This document shows, piece by piece, positions 22,256 to 33,400 of a stretch of DNA of 64,000 bases. Made by a program: the position numbers and the translations under genes. The notes under the pieces are model-generated. The model worked only from the letters and a program-made list of their open reading frames with translations. It did not search any database and was not told where the DNA came from. The stretch spans positions 37,587,869 through 37,651,868 of the forward strand of contig NC_046683.1 of the NCBI RefSeq assembly GCF_009870125.1, in the 5' to 3' direction. This stretch comes from Drosophila pseudoobscura. Taxonomy: Eukaryota; Arthropoda; Insecta; Diptera; Drosophilidae. The first letter of the stretch is position 1. Every line of letters starts with the position of its first letter.

Positions 22256-23574
22256 GATAATAGAGAACAAAAGCCAGAGTAAAAAAAAGCTAAAAAAAAA
22301 ATATATATGTAGCTCATATATAAATTTGCAACGTTCGCATTGGTTCGTTTTATTATCGGACCCATATACGTATGCATGTACATATATACATGTTTCTGTA
22401 CATACTATGTATGTATGTTTTACGGAGTAAAACCACGGATACAAATCGGTGGTCATAATAGCTGCGACACTTACAAAAAAGCTCCTGTGTTCTCCTCTTG
22501 GGTTTTAAAAAGTAAGCCTTTGCCTTTGCCTTTGTCTTTTAGTTTAAAGCATGCAGATTAACCACGGACCACGTCCCATTAAAATGCTTCGATTCATAAT
22601 TTCTGCACATTTTATTTCCACATGTGATTATTTTTGCCAGTTGGAAATCGGTATTAGCTTTTTTCGTCTGTGGGGAGAGGAGAGGGATCAGGGAAACATG
22701 TCACATTAATATACTTATGCATACTATTTACTACTACTACTATGATTATCGTACAATCTTCTTCTTAACTACACATGCATACATATATTACACAGACGCA
22801 TACACAGATTCAATTCATTCACTCGACAGCAACTCGACTGCTGCGCTCGCTACTCCTCCTCGGCTGAGCCAACAAAATAAGGTTGCAAAAATATACATAC
22901 ATATGTATGTACGTACTCGTATGACAAATACGCCATTAGAAATACACACTTAACACAAGACTAATTAGATAATTGTTTAATGCAGCCTGAATTATATTAG
23001 GAAAAAAAAGTATATCAAAATTTTTAAGGTTTTTTTGTTGCTTTTGTTGTCTTTTGGTGTGTATAAAAAAGAGCAACAAAAAATAATTCGAATAATTCTT
23101 CTTTGTTCAGAATTGGACTCTAGTTGAACATTGACTTAAGAACATTTCTGCTCGCGAGATTGGATTGGGCTTATCGCTAGTGTTAATTACAATTAATAAG
23201 ATCTACGTGTTTGCACTTAAGTGAACGTTAACGTGACTGAGTTTTGACGGCTCTTATTGGGGATTGCACTGAACGTAGGAACCTATTTACATGTCTAACA
23301 GAAACCGCGAAGAGAAAACAAAAGGCATTGCATCATAATGCAACGGGGGGACCAAGCAGTATCCAAGGTACTCGATCTGCGCAGCGTAAGTGTATAAACT
23401 ATTTATACATATGCTAGTCCTATGATCATGAAGTACATGGAAGAAAGTCTTCTATGGCCAGAACCAAAGTCAATCTCTGTTAATCTCTCTTCAAAAGTTA
23501 TCATCGTTGCCGGCAAAGATGTGGGGCAGCAGGAGAAGCAACTCTCGGAGCCAGTCAATCTCTCTGATTTACGC
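22256..23574. other. 3' flank of the TMEM68-like gene; no gene seen
   Basis: The minus-strand 3' UTR of the TMEM68-like gene should occupy the right part. TACATATGTA clusters occur at about 22370-22420 and 22893-22915. Open frames here are repeat shadows or short. No conserved peptide was found. Confidence 0.4.
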
Positions 23575-26500
23575 CTACTCCACCTTCTTTTTGATGCCTG
23601 AAGATGCCCGTCTGAAGGCCGGCAGCCGGTCCAAAAGTGCCAGCAGAATGCTGCCCGGCAATCGCTGATGTTGATTGATCAAATCCTCAATGGCTGTGGC
23701 AACCTGCCAGATGAAATAATCAGTGGAAATGGAAAAATGGAGTGCCAAGCAAAAGTCTAGCGAAGTCCACTCACCTTGTTCTGTAGGTCCTGCGGAGTGA
23801 GGGTCTCATCGTACTCTATCGGTTTGCCCAAATACGTGCGAAACTTCACCGGAAAGCCGCCGTAGATGGGATAGACCGGAATGCGAACCTTGTTGTACAG
23901 CCGCATAAAGAAGTTCCGAAAGATGCCTACCTGCCGGAACCCCTCCCGTAGATTTTGCGTGAAGCAGGGTATTATGGGGGCCTTGGCCTCCAGGGCAACC
24001 TTTGCGAAGCCCACACGATTGCGCCACAGCAGCTCGTAGTAATGGTCTCCGAACTGGGCCTCGTAGACGCCGCCCGGCGAGATGGCCAGCAGATTGCCAT
24101 CCCGCAGAATGCTCACACAAGATTGGACGGTGCCGGGACTGACGTGGAAGGCCTCCGATATGGTGCCCCATCCGGGAAGCTTGAACAGGAACCTATCCCC
24201 GATCGTGTAGATCAGGCGCTCTCGCTGCAGAAGCATCCGAGAGTTCAGGTAGTACATGTCGATGGGTATCGCTCCATGGTAATAGACAATCAGCGCCGGA
24301 CCCTCCTGGGGTACGTTCTCCAGACCGATCACCTCGTACCCGTGGTAGATTCTCGCATGGGCATCCCATATGGCGGCCACTATCTTGCGGCCCACGCGCC
24401 AGAAGTTGCGATCGGTCTGCACAGCTCGCATGATCACCTGCCTAAAGGGCGAGATACAAGGGGAGACGGGAGTTGTAAGTTGAAGTTGTCATTGAGTAGA
24501 GGATTAGAGGACTAGGTGGTTCAGTAGGTGACTCCACTAGGGGTGAGGTGGGTCGGGTCGGCGGCTTGCTCCGATCCCAAATTAATTGCCAAAAACTGAT
24601 AATTATATTTAAATTTAATTTTTTCTTTCGCTGTGACCAGGTGTTATCAGCATAAAACAGACAGACCTGTCCTCAAAAACTTATAAATCAATTTGCATAC
24701 AGACATAAATTTATATATACATGTATGTACATATGTAGGGGGGCCCCGTTTATAGGAATGCAGAACTGCGTTTTGTGGGGGACAGCAGGGAGCAGGGAGC
24801 AGGGACATCGCTCGGCCGCTGATAAGAATGCTCTCAAAAAGAATCTTATGGCCAACAGCTTGGGGACCAAAACAACTACCGACAGAAGCAAAAACAATTT
24901 TCTGCCCAAATCGAATGAAAACAATTTGATCAGCGACTTTAGGGCAGATCTCAAGGGAAAAGTGGCCCCCTAGATCTCGAGTTTAGTATCATCCCTGACG
25001 TAGCTTCGCCGATCTTCATCGGTACATCTGGCCGCATTTAAACAGCAGCCACTAAAAGAACAATTTGTTATATAATAGGGATAAATGATTCTAACGTAAT
25101 CGTCGCATAAGAACTTAACCGGAAGTGCAAGGATACCAGGACTACACCCAACGAATAGTTCTTGATCGTCACTCTCCATCGTTACCAAAACGGAATTCAA
25201 TATTAAGTTTTACAGAGTACAATGCTAGTTATCATTTTAGTTTTTACGAGTAGGCATGGGACATACATATGTACATATGTATGTATGTACTTATTCCCTA
25301 CATATGATATGTATGTATCTCTAGTGGAGGTAGGCCCTACAAACTGGGACCATGCCTGTTATATCGAACAAAAGTACACATGCCTGTGCGTACTTATTTG
25401 TGTAGATAACTATGGGAGCGATATGGGATCTGGTAAAAAGCAGCTGATCAAGAATATATGTACATATATCTTTTCTTCGGCCTCCTCGTCTTCCCCCATG
25501 ACTTTTATGGATATTTAATTCCTGTGACCGTAATCGCGCTGCGCTTCATGACCAGTATTAGTACTGGTGATCGTGCGGGGCAAGCAATGGCGTCGTCGCC
25601 AATAACCATGAACTGATAGTCATTAGTGATGCGTATGGCGCTGCGACTTCGCTTCGGTGCCTCGGTGCCTCGGTGCCTCAGTGCAGGCTGTTATCGGAAC
25701 ACAACAGCCACGAGAAGAAGCAGCAGAAATGAAGCAACAGCATCGTCGAGTCGACTACAGGAGAATATGCTTTAGTTTGGTTTGATGGCACGTTTTGGTT
25801 TAGTGTTTTTCTATACCCTTGAAGAGCGCGAGGGTATTATGGAATTGATCCAATGTTTGTTACGCACATAAAAGCCTCTTCACCCCATTATATAGATATA
25901 TATGTGCTTAAACAACTCACAAAGATTTGGTCATAGGAACGATGCTCGGTCGGTTAGCATTTATGTTTATTTTTTATACAGCTCTAGCAGAAATTTCGGA
26001 ACACTATACCTTTACAGAGGGTAATAATAATTAATTACCATATTTTTTCCGCGAAAAGAAAAACCATTCATTGCTAGAACAATTGTTTTGAATTTAAAGA
26101 AATTCCACGATCGGATGGGATTCTATGCATGGTGATAGTAGCATAGGAAGGCTAGGGCGAAAATAAGCTGTATTTTTTCGTATATAAGGAAATCGTATCA
26201 AAATCAGATGACCATATCACGAGAGAATTGCAGGGCATCACAAGATTCGGGCTTGCTTCCTAGTTTTTCAATGTGTTCTTGCGTGTTTTTTTATTGATGA
26301 GTACTTATCGAACTGTTCCAGTATCGGGCTATGACAAGGCCATAACCGTACTTGCTTGTGCATGTGTTTGTATTTTTGTGCCATTATCTGGCGGGGAATC
26401 CAGTGGATTGGATCGATCAATGGGAGTCGTTCGATAATGTCAAACACTAATACATACATACATACATACATACATACGTGTATATGCAGATAAGGGTGAA

Positions 26501-26642
26501 GCTATTAGTCTAGTGCAGGGTAAAGAGAGCTTTTTAGGTAATTAGCATAGAGAACAGAACTGGTTCTGCAGTGAATAGAAGACATTAGAGAGTTTGAAAA
26601 TAAATAAAAGCACGCCAGAAAATACATACATACATACGTAGT

Positions 26643-26674
<32 letters not shown>

Positions 26675-27459
26675 AGAAGTAAAAGTCGCTGAAGCCGACG
26701 TTGATCACTTGATAAACAGTCGCTATTGCTGTCGCTGTCGCTGACGACGTCGACGTCGACGTCTCTATGAGCAGGAGCGGACCTGTAAACCCAAAGGGCA
26801 AACGGTATGTTAATTATGGGTGATGTGAATCCAAGAGAGCTTACGCTCGGCTCATGTGTGTTGTACATATGTACATACGTATGTGCTCTGCTGCCTCTCT
26901 CTCACACGCTAGCTGTGCCGTTTTAATTACATTGGAAAAAAGAGACAAGACGCATTATGCACAGGGCCAGGCCAGAGTGACCAACCAACCGCCAACCGGA
27001 CGGACGGAGTGGAAGATGGGCAAATGGCTGCCGAAAAGTGCGCGGTCAGCATGAGAGTTCATTTACACCTGGACAAGAGTGGCGGCGAGTGCAATAGTTG
27101 CTGTTGTTGTTGCTGTACCTGTTGTTCTTTTAATGTATTATTTTAAGCGCTGAGCGGTGTAAGAGTTGCATACCTGTGCAGCTTGTAGATGAAGAGCACC
27201 AAGAATGATATGTATATAAGGGCCACAAAGACCAGGGGCAGCAGGAATGTGACTATCAGCGGCGTCAGGAAGCGATACAGCCACATCGAGTAATCCAGGT
27301 CGATGTAGGATGCTAAACGGTACATCGGAAGAGAAGCTTTGATTAGATGTGGGCTCTGGGATCGGTAGCAACTCGGCCGGGCGGTAGATAATAGATAACT
27401 AGCTTGTACTCACACAACAGACTTTGAAGAGTCTTGACTATATTCTCCAGAACTTCCAT
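23575..27459 (-). CDS. TMEM68: TMEM68-type ER acyltransferase (DIESL family)
   Basis: Four exons, 27414-27459, 27174-27312, 23775-24441 and 23575-23703, close in frame (phases 1, 2, 0) to give 326 residues. Exon 2 holds a long hydrophobic segment (about residues 30-60, LTPLIVTFLLPLVFVALIYI) that anchors the protein in the ER. The acyltransferase domain follows: GYEVIGLENVPQEGPALIVYYHGAIPID (His117 and Asp123 of the catalytic block), then ISPGGVYEAQFG (PGG at 184-186), FTQNLREGF and YGGFPVKFRTYLGKPI. The C terminus (INQHQRLPGSILLALLDRL) matches the family end. Mammalian TMEM68 makes triacylglycerol independently of DGAT1/2. Intron 2 (24442-27173, 2.7 kb) is unusually long for the locus and contains an INE-1-like fragment. 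I believe the D. melanogaster orthologue is CG34348. Confidence 0.93.
24442..27173 (-). other. Large intron of the TMEM68-like gene
   Basis: It contains TACATATGTA clusters (24720, 25262-25310, 26862), a CGGTGCCT x3 repeat near 25658-25680, a CATA run at about 26452-26478 and a CA run at about 26643-26675. Frames at 26505-26868 have no conserved content. I see no internal gene. Confidence 0.5.
25812..25975 (+). mobile_element. INE-1-like fragment
   Basis: CTATACCCTTGAAGAGCGCG followed by AGGGTATTATGG resembles the terminal TATACCCTTGCAGAGGGTATTATG sequence of INE-1/DINE-1 elements known from D. melanogaster and its relatives. 'atttggtcatagg' style sequence follows. It differs from the CCGATACTC-type termini elsewhere in the window, so it is probably an older insertion. 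Confidence 0.5.
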
Positions 27460-28187
27460 CTTTGCTTTTTGTTTAGTACTCTTCTTGACTCTGATTAAAT
27501 TGAACGAAGTTCCTATGTTCGGTGAATGTTATAGTAGATGGGATGGCCTCTTCTGGCGAGGTTTCGTTTGTTATTATCGGGAATGGCCAATGGCCGATTG
27601 GCAGGTGGGAAAGCAAAATACATATATGTATTCGAATAAAGTTTTGGCCTAATTTTCACTTGAAGCTTTACTTTCTTTCTCTTTTGCGCTCCTCGAGTTC
27701 TGTTTTTGATTTCTGCTCATTTAAATCTGAATCAAAATTCTCGTTTCGTTGTCCCCTCTTCGGTTTCTGCTTGACGGTTATTTCGGTGGTTTGTTGCTGG
27801 ATGGATTCCCATTTGGCGGCCCACTCTCATTTGCATTAACATTTGAGCCGCTTTATGTACATTTTATACACTCGACTCGAAATTGTCTCATTGCTAGGTT
27901 TCGTTTCTTTGCTGCTAACGGAGTTGGCCAAACGTAATCATTACCGTTTCCGCCTCAGTTTAATGACAACAGATGTCGTTCGCGGCCAGCCACATTGTGT
28001 TGAAGTAGTCGCCGTTGTGTGTTTCAGTTATTACTACTAAGTAGCGTTGTGCTTTATATATTGTTGTTCTCTCATTTTGTTTTTTGCTTTGCATTCATCC
28101 CTGGAACCTGGCAACGTTGCCCAGCTGTTCTGCAGCTGTCAGCGCTGCCAGCTTTTTAGCTTTGCGATGGAAGTCTACACGATCTAT

Positions 28188-28195
28188 CTATCGAT
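28188..28195. promoter_or_regulatory. DRE box (TATCGATA)
   Basis: A perfect octamer, embedded in CTATCTATCGATAAATA, 729 bp upstream of the TMEM68-like start codon and 709 bp upstream of the TANGO2 start. It could serve either promoter; the spacing does not decide. Confidence 0.6.
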
Positions 28196-28303
28196 AAATA
28201 TTGTGAAAAAATGAATTATCTTGGATAATCTGAATCAGCTGTGAGTGGTGGAGAAATAAACAGCCCGTGTTACACTGACACAAACATATCGTTGCGCGTG
28301 TCC

Positions 28304-28412
28304 TCAAGACTAGATTGGTCTTGAGGTGTGGAGGGATACAACCATAAAACAAATTTATCTACCCTGTATCTCATGCTATCTTTGTCTTGCAGACTAGATT
28401 GGTCTTCAAGTG
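28304..28412. repeat. Pair of related palindromes
   Basis: The first, near 28304-28328, is CCTCAAGAC-TAGATTG-GTCTTGAGG, with perfect 9-bp arms. The second, near 28387-28412, is CTTGCAGAC-TAGATTG-GTCTTCAAG, with the same loop and diverged arms. Sequence after each (TGTGGAGG / TGTAGTG) is also similar, so this looks like an about 82-bp duplication of a hairpin-forming unit. Confidence 0.6.
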
Positions 28413-28903
28413 TAGTGATTTATCGATGCCGACCCCGTGATGTGACACTTGGGGCTCGTCACATATGGCAGCCCAAAAAACAAAACAAAAAAAACGAGAC
28501 AAAAAGGATATAAAACTAAAAATGTAGAATTATAATATTTTCAAGACTGATATTTTGAGAAATAAAACATATACTAATTTTTGGACTTTTATTGCACTGA
28601 AACTACCTCAGTACGCCCTAAAATACTTGAAATAATCATTTGTATATATAAGCGCTAACAATTTATTTACGTTGGTGTCGAGCACAAACAACGGATAAGA
28701 AGACTGTATCAGCGATAATTTGTTGATAAAATTCAGCTTTAGACGCCCTAGCAAACACCAAACAAAGCAACAAAGAGACTGACCTGAAATTGAAAACTCG
28801 TCGCGATTAAAACTCTGAGTACACTCCACAGTTCGTCACTGCCACTAGAGGACAACGGACGGTCGAGAGGTTCATCATCCATCCAAACTCCACCATCAGC
28901 ATC

Positions 28904-30139
28904 ATGTGCGTGATCTTTTTTTACGCCAATTCAGATCCCCAGCCCGGTGGCTACAGGCTCATCTTGGCTTCTAATCGCGATGAGTTCTTTGCCCGTAAAA
29001 CCGTGAAGGCGAGCGAATGGCCCGACGCGGATCATGTCGTTGGCGGTAAGTGGTGCGGTGATGCACTTGCCTCTTGTATGCGCCTCTTGAATCTGAACCT
29101 CCAACGCTCCTTGCAGGTATTGATCTCGAACCGGGCCGCGAGGGCGGCACCTGGCTGGCCATTGGCAGCGCGAGTGGAGTCTTCAAAGTTGGGGCCCTGC
29201 TCAATCTCACAGGCGAGCCCAAGCCCCGCGATGCAGTCGGTAATCAAACACACCCCACACCACACCACACCACACGCACACATCATTGATTCATTTTGCT
29301 TTCGCCGAACTTTCACTGAACTTTTGCTTCAAACCTTTTTCTGTTTCCCGTTTGAAGCGCACAAGAACATTTTGCAACCAAATAACCAAAACAACCACAA
29401 TAACAGCCACAGCAGCAGCAACATGAGCAACATCAGCAACAGCAAGAGGCCAGAAAATAACGATAACGAACATTTCTTACTAGGGCGCGGCATGATTGTG
29501 GCAGACTTTGTGTCCCAGTTCGATGAGCCAAACAGCATACTGAACTTCAACCAGAGCCTGCTTCAGGACTGCACCAAGTACAGCGCCTTCAACTTTGTCT
29601 CCATTCAGATTGGGTGAGTGTCGAATATCTGTTCGTATGATTGTATACGTATACCAGTCCCTCCCATCCCACCGTTTAGGCCAAAATCCCTGCCAGCCCA
29701 GATCAGACTGCTGAGTAATGTGCCGCCCACCCTGAACGACTTTGAGGAGGGAAAATGCTACGGCTTCGGCAACAGTCTGCCCGGGACTCCCTTCGAGAAG
29801 GTGCGCTTCGGCCAGCAGCAGTTCTCAGATATTGTAGAGGAGCATGGCACTGCCACAGTCGAAGCACTGAGCGCGCAACTGCTGATGCTGCTCAAGAACA
29901 AGAAGAAATTCTGGCCCGATGCGGAGCTGAAGCGTCGGGCCCCCAACTGGGGCGAGGAATTGAGTGCGCTCAATGTCCACATTGGCGACCGCGGCTATGG
30001 CAGTCGTACGCATTCCATTATCCTGGTGGACACCAACAACAAGATGCATTTCTTTGAGGAAAATTTTGATCCCGAGATCAATTCGCTAGAGCCATGTAAT
30101 CTACGGACGGTGGTCCACAAGCACTTGGGGGCGATCTAG
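28904..30139 (+). CDS. Tango2: TANGO2 (transport and Golgi organization 2; NRDE domain)
   Basis: Exons 28904-29045, 29117-29239, 29484-29613 and 29680-30139 close in frame (phases 1, 1, 2) to give 284 residues, against 276 in human. The N terminus is MCVIFFYA with the Ntn-like Cys2, followed by the defining ASNRDEFF box (NRDE), DADHVVGG, IDLEPGREGGTWLAIG, LNLTGEP, GRGMIVADFV, and the later YGFGNSLPGTPFEKV and YGSRTHSIILVD blocks. TANGO2 affects ER/Golgi organisation in fly cells and mitochondrial/lipid or heme handling in animals; loss in humans causes metabolic crises. I start exon 3 at 29484 (TTCTTACTAG|GG), which places GRGMIVADF directly after RDAV. An acceptor at 29357 also keeps frame and would insert about 42 Asn/Ser-rich residues. 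That insert is absent from TANGO2 proteins I know and is probably intronic. Confidence 0.95.
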
Positions 30140-30411
30140 ATCTAGTAGTGGAAATGTATGCGTGTGCATTTTTGTTGCATTTGTTGGTGTGTTATGAATA
30201 ATAATAATAATAATATCCATTTTGTCTCTGGAATATACATCGACAGTCCCGCACTTATATAAAGATCATACGAGTGTATATATTTAGATATTTAAGCAAA
30301 TTAACAAGCGAAATCTTTTTCATCATATTAGCCTTATTATCAGCCCGTGCTGCCCTATACTGGCACTATCTATATAGTATCTTTACGATCCAGTTACTGC
30401 CGTGTTTTGCT

Positions 30412-33400
30412 CTACTTGTACCTCTTGCCTACTCGGCCGCCACTGGCACCGCCGACCTCGGCACCAGCTCCACGCAAAACATTCTTAAAATTGCGCGAGT
30501 TCATTGAACGTTTCCTGTTCCAAAGAGAGAGATAGATAGATAGATCAAGATAGAGACGATAGAAGGTAGAGGGAGTGTCAGAGAGAGATAGGGATGGATG
30601 TGAAGGGAACCTACCGCTTGTTCAGAGTATTCCTGGTCAGAGGTATATAGGCATACGGATCCAGCTGGCCTCGCTTCTTCATGTCGCCCTTGGCCTTTTT
30701 GCTGCTGTACTCGCTGCCGGCTGGCTTGCCGGCAGCTTTGCCCGAGCGCATGGACATGGCATCCGCCCCCGGGGGAGGAGCACCGTTGCCGGTGCCCAAT
30801 GGACGATGAATACCTTTGCCGCCGGCCGTGTATCGAGTGCTGGTGCTGGTCTTGGCGGAACGCGTGCTTAGGGCATCGCTGGCCTTGCGTTTGCGCTTGC
30901 CACTGAACAGTTGTTCCTGCTGTAGCTGCTCCTCGTCGCTAGAGTCCTCCTCCATGCCGCGCTTGGCCTTGCCACCTACATGCTCGTGATCGCTGTCCAT
31001 GGAGGAGTCCGAATCCGAGTCTTCATCGCAATCCTTTCCTCCTTGGCCACGTAGAGCCTTGTCACTGATAATAAGTCGTCCGTCGTCGGCAGTCTTGAAG
31101 CCCCCATTGGCCAGCTGGGGCCTGGCCTTAAGGCTCTTGCTGGGGCCATCTGTTTGGGCGGATCCGCTGGCTGCAGACGAGGGAAGCGATAAGTATTTGG
31201 TCCCACCGCTATGGGTGTTGACTTACTTAGCACGTTGCCAATGGACTTAAGATCGGCTAAATCGACTATCTCGTCGGGATCCTCGCGGATGTAGGTGCTG
31301 CGCTGCTGCTGCTGCTGCTGCTTGGACTTGATGCGTCGCTTGCCAACGACAGCGGCTGCTCCCTCTTCCTCTGCATCCATATCTTCGGGCAGATCCGAGT
31401 CCGAATCAGCCAAAATGTCATCAATGCTGGATAACAGAAGAGCAAATTCTAAGCAATTCTAAATGAACACCGAAAGTCCTAGCAGATTAAGTAAATATAT
31501 TTGAGAACACAAAGGTTCTTAAAAAAGGTTATATTCTTCGCTCGGCTCTCCTTATAAAAGCTTCATGTTTTAGTTCCTTGAAAGTGCAAATTGGTATTGC
31601 CAAACGATCGAACTATGTCACAAACAGGAACTACCCCGAGCTAAAACCGATATATAGCTTACAGGTTGAGAGACTAGTCCGCATAGAAAAGGAGAGGCAT
31701 CGACTAGGATCGACTAGGTTATCGACTGTTATAGACATACTCCTCTTGGGAGTATACATGCGTATAAGTGTTATTAGACGTTGATATGCAAGGACCCGCC
31801 GAAGTCGGTTGCGCGATTCTAGGAGGAAACGCAGACCGACCGAAGGACGCTGCCGCTTGGCGCACGAGACACGATACATGTCACCGAACTGGTCATGTGT
31901 ATGCAGGAAAGTTATATGTTAGACAAATGTTCGAGGAAAATATAGTGGACAGACAGAATGGACAGATGGACGAGATTCCCCTACAACGATAATTTGGCAG
32001 TTTTCTCCCCCTAATGCTTACGTATAGCTCTTCTGCTCCAGTCCTCCGACGAGCTCCTCGTCGGAGCTGTCCGCTTGAGCGGCCGCCTCCTCGCTCTGCT
32101 TCTTGCGTGTGTCGCGGCGCATCTGCTTGCGGATCTTCTTGAGGCGACGATGGGTGACTTCGTCGTCGCCGGGCACATAGCTGGCCAGCTCGTCGGTGCT
32201 GAAGCGCTTGCACAGCTTCTTGAGGAAGTAGCCGATCTGGATGCGGCAATACCGCTTCGTATCTTTTGTCATGGCCGACAGGGAGCGCATCTGTTGAGGA
32301 GGGGAGCCATTAAAGGAGGGTGGAACCAACACGGGGTGGGACATTAGGGACATACAATCGTTTCCAGATGGTTGGCCACTAGCGGGATGGGCATAACCTT
32401 GATGAATGTTATGAGGAAGGCGACAGCGGCCTCCGACTGATTGCGGGACTTTTGCACCAGGAACACCGACACCTGCTGCAGTATGAACTCGAGGGTGGCC
32501 ACCGTCAGGTGCTGGCCCTGCTGCTGCAGCACTGCCCTGAAGGCGAGGATTGTGTTCGTGACTAGGGACTCGTCCCCGGCGAAGCCCGCTGTAAGGATGT
32601 CCATGAAATCATTGATTTTTCCTGCATCCTGGTACAGTTGGGCAATGAATTTGATCAGCTGCTCGGCCACCTGCTCTTTGCGCGTGGAGAACTCCTTGTA
32701 GTTGAGCACTGCCTCTGGGATGGCCTTCATGACGAGCTGGTCCGTGTGCGTGAGATTGCTACGGCATTCCAGCAGCGATTTCAGGCAGCTACAAGTGAGA
32801 AAAAGAGAAAAGCAATATACGATACAAGTGAAGGAGGCTCGGTTGAGGTACGTCCCACTACACTTACTACAGTCGCGATGCCTGGCACACACTGCAGCTG
32901 GTGGCGAAGGCCTCCAGGAGCAACTGCTGCAGCGAATTGCAGTTCTTGCGCGTAAACTTCTGGCACGACACCTGCTCCGAGGTCATCAGCTCGCGAAGAA
33001 GCCTAGACGAAACAGTGGTGGGGGAAGGGGGGAGGAGGGGAGAGTAGAATGTAGAATTTACAATTTACAATTACAGCAATTACAATTCAAATTTGAATTC
33101 ATCTTACTCGTAGGTCTTGCGCTGCTGCTTCTTGAGCTTCTGCTCGTCACGGGAGACCAGCTTCGACTTGTCGTTGCGCAGCACCGGAGCCATGTACTTC
33201 TCAAAGTATGATTCGATGCCGCGGCACTTCTGCACCCGGACAATGGCCGCGTTAATGTCGAACATTGCGTCATACTCAAAGCTGGCCACGGCACTGAGAG
33301 CCAACTGGCTCTGGGCGCTCTCGAAGAGCTCCGCCTGCACCTCGGCCGAAGCCCGGGCAATGTACAGCCGAATCACTTCCAGGGCCCGCTTGCGCTGATC

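Larger units (their letters stand above)
27460..28903. other. Divergent promoter region between TMEM68-like gene and TANGO2
   Basis: The minus-strand leader of the TMEM68-like gene occupies the left part; a possible leader acceptor (TTTAATCAG) lies about 27 bp before its ATG. A perfect DRE lies at 28188. The palindromic repeat pair at 28304-28412 and GTGACACTT / CGTCACAT boxes near 28441-28465 lie towards TANGO2. No coding exon is seen between. Confidence 0.5.

Noticed and set aside
26505-26868. Possible alternative exon of the TMEM68-like gene
   Set aside because: Exons 2 and 3 already join in phase and give the family sequence without it; no conserved peptide.
32702-33211. 169-codon plus-strand frame
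   Set aside because: It spans exons and introns of the minus-strand RRP12 gene and is antisense noise.
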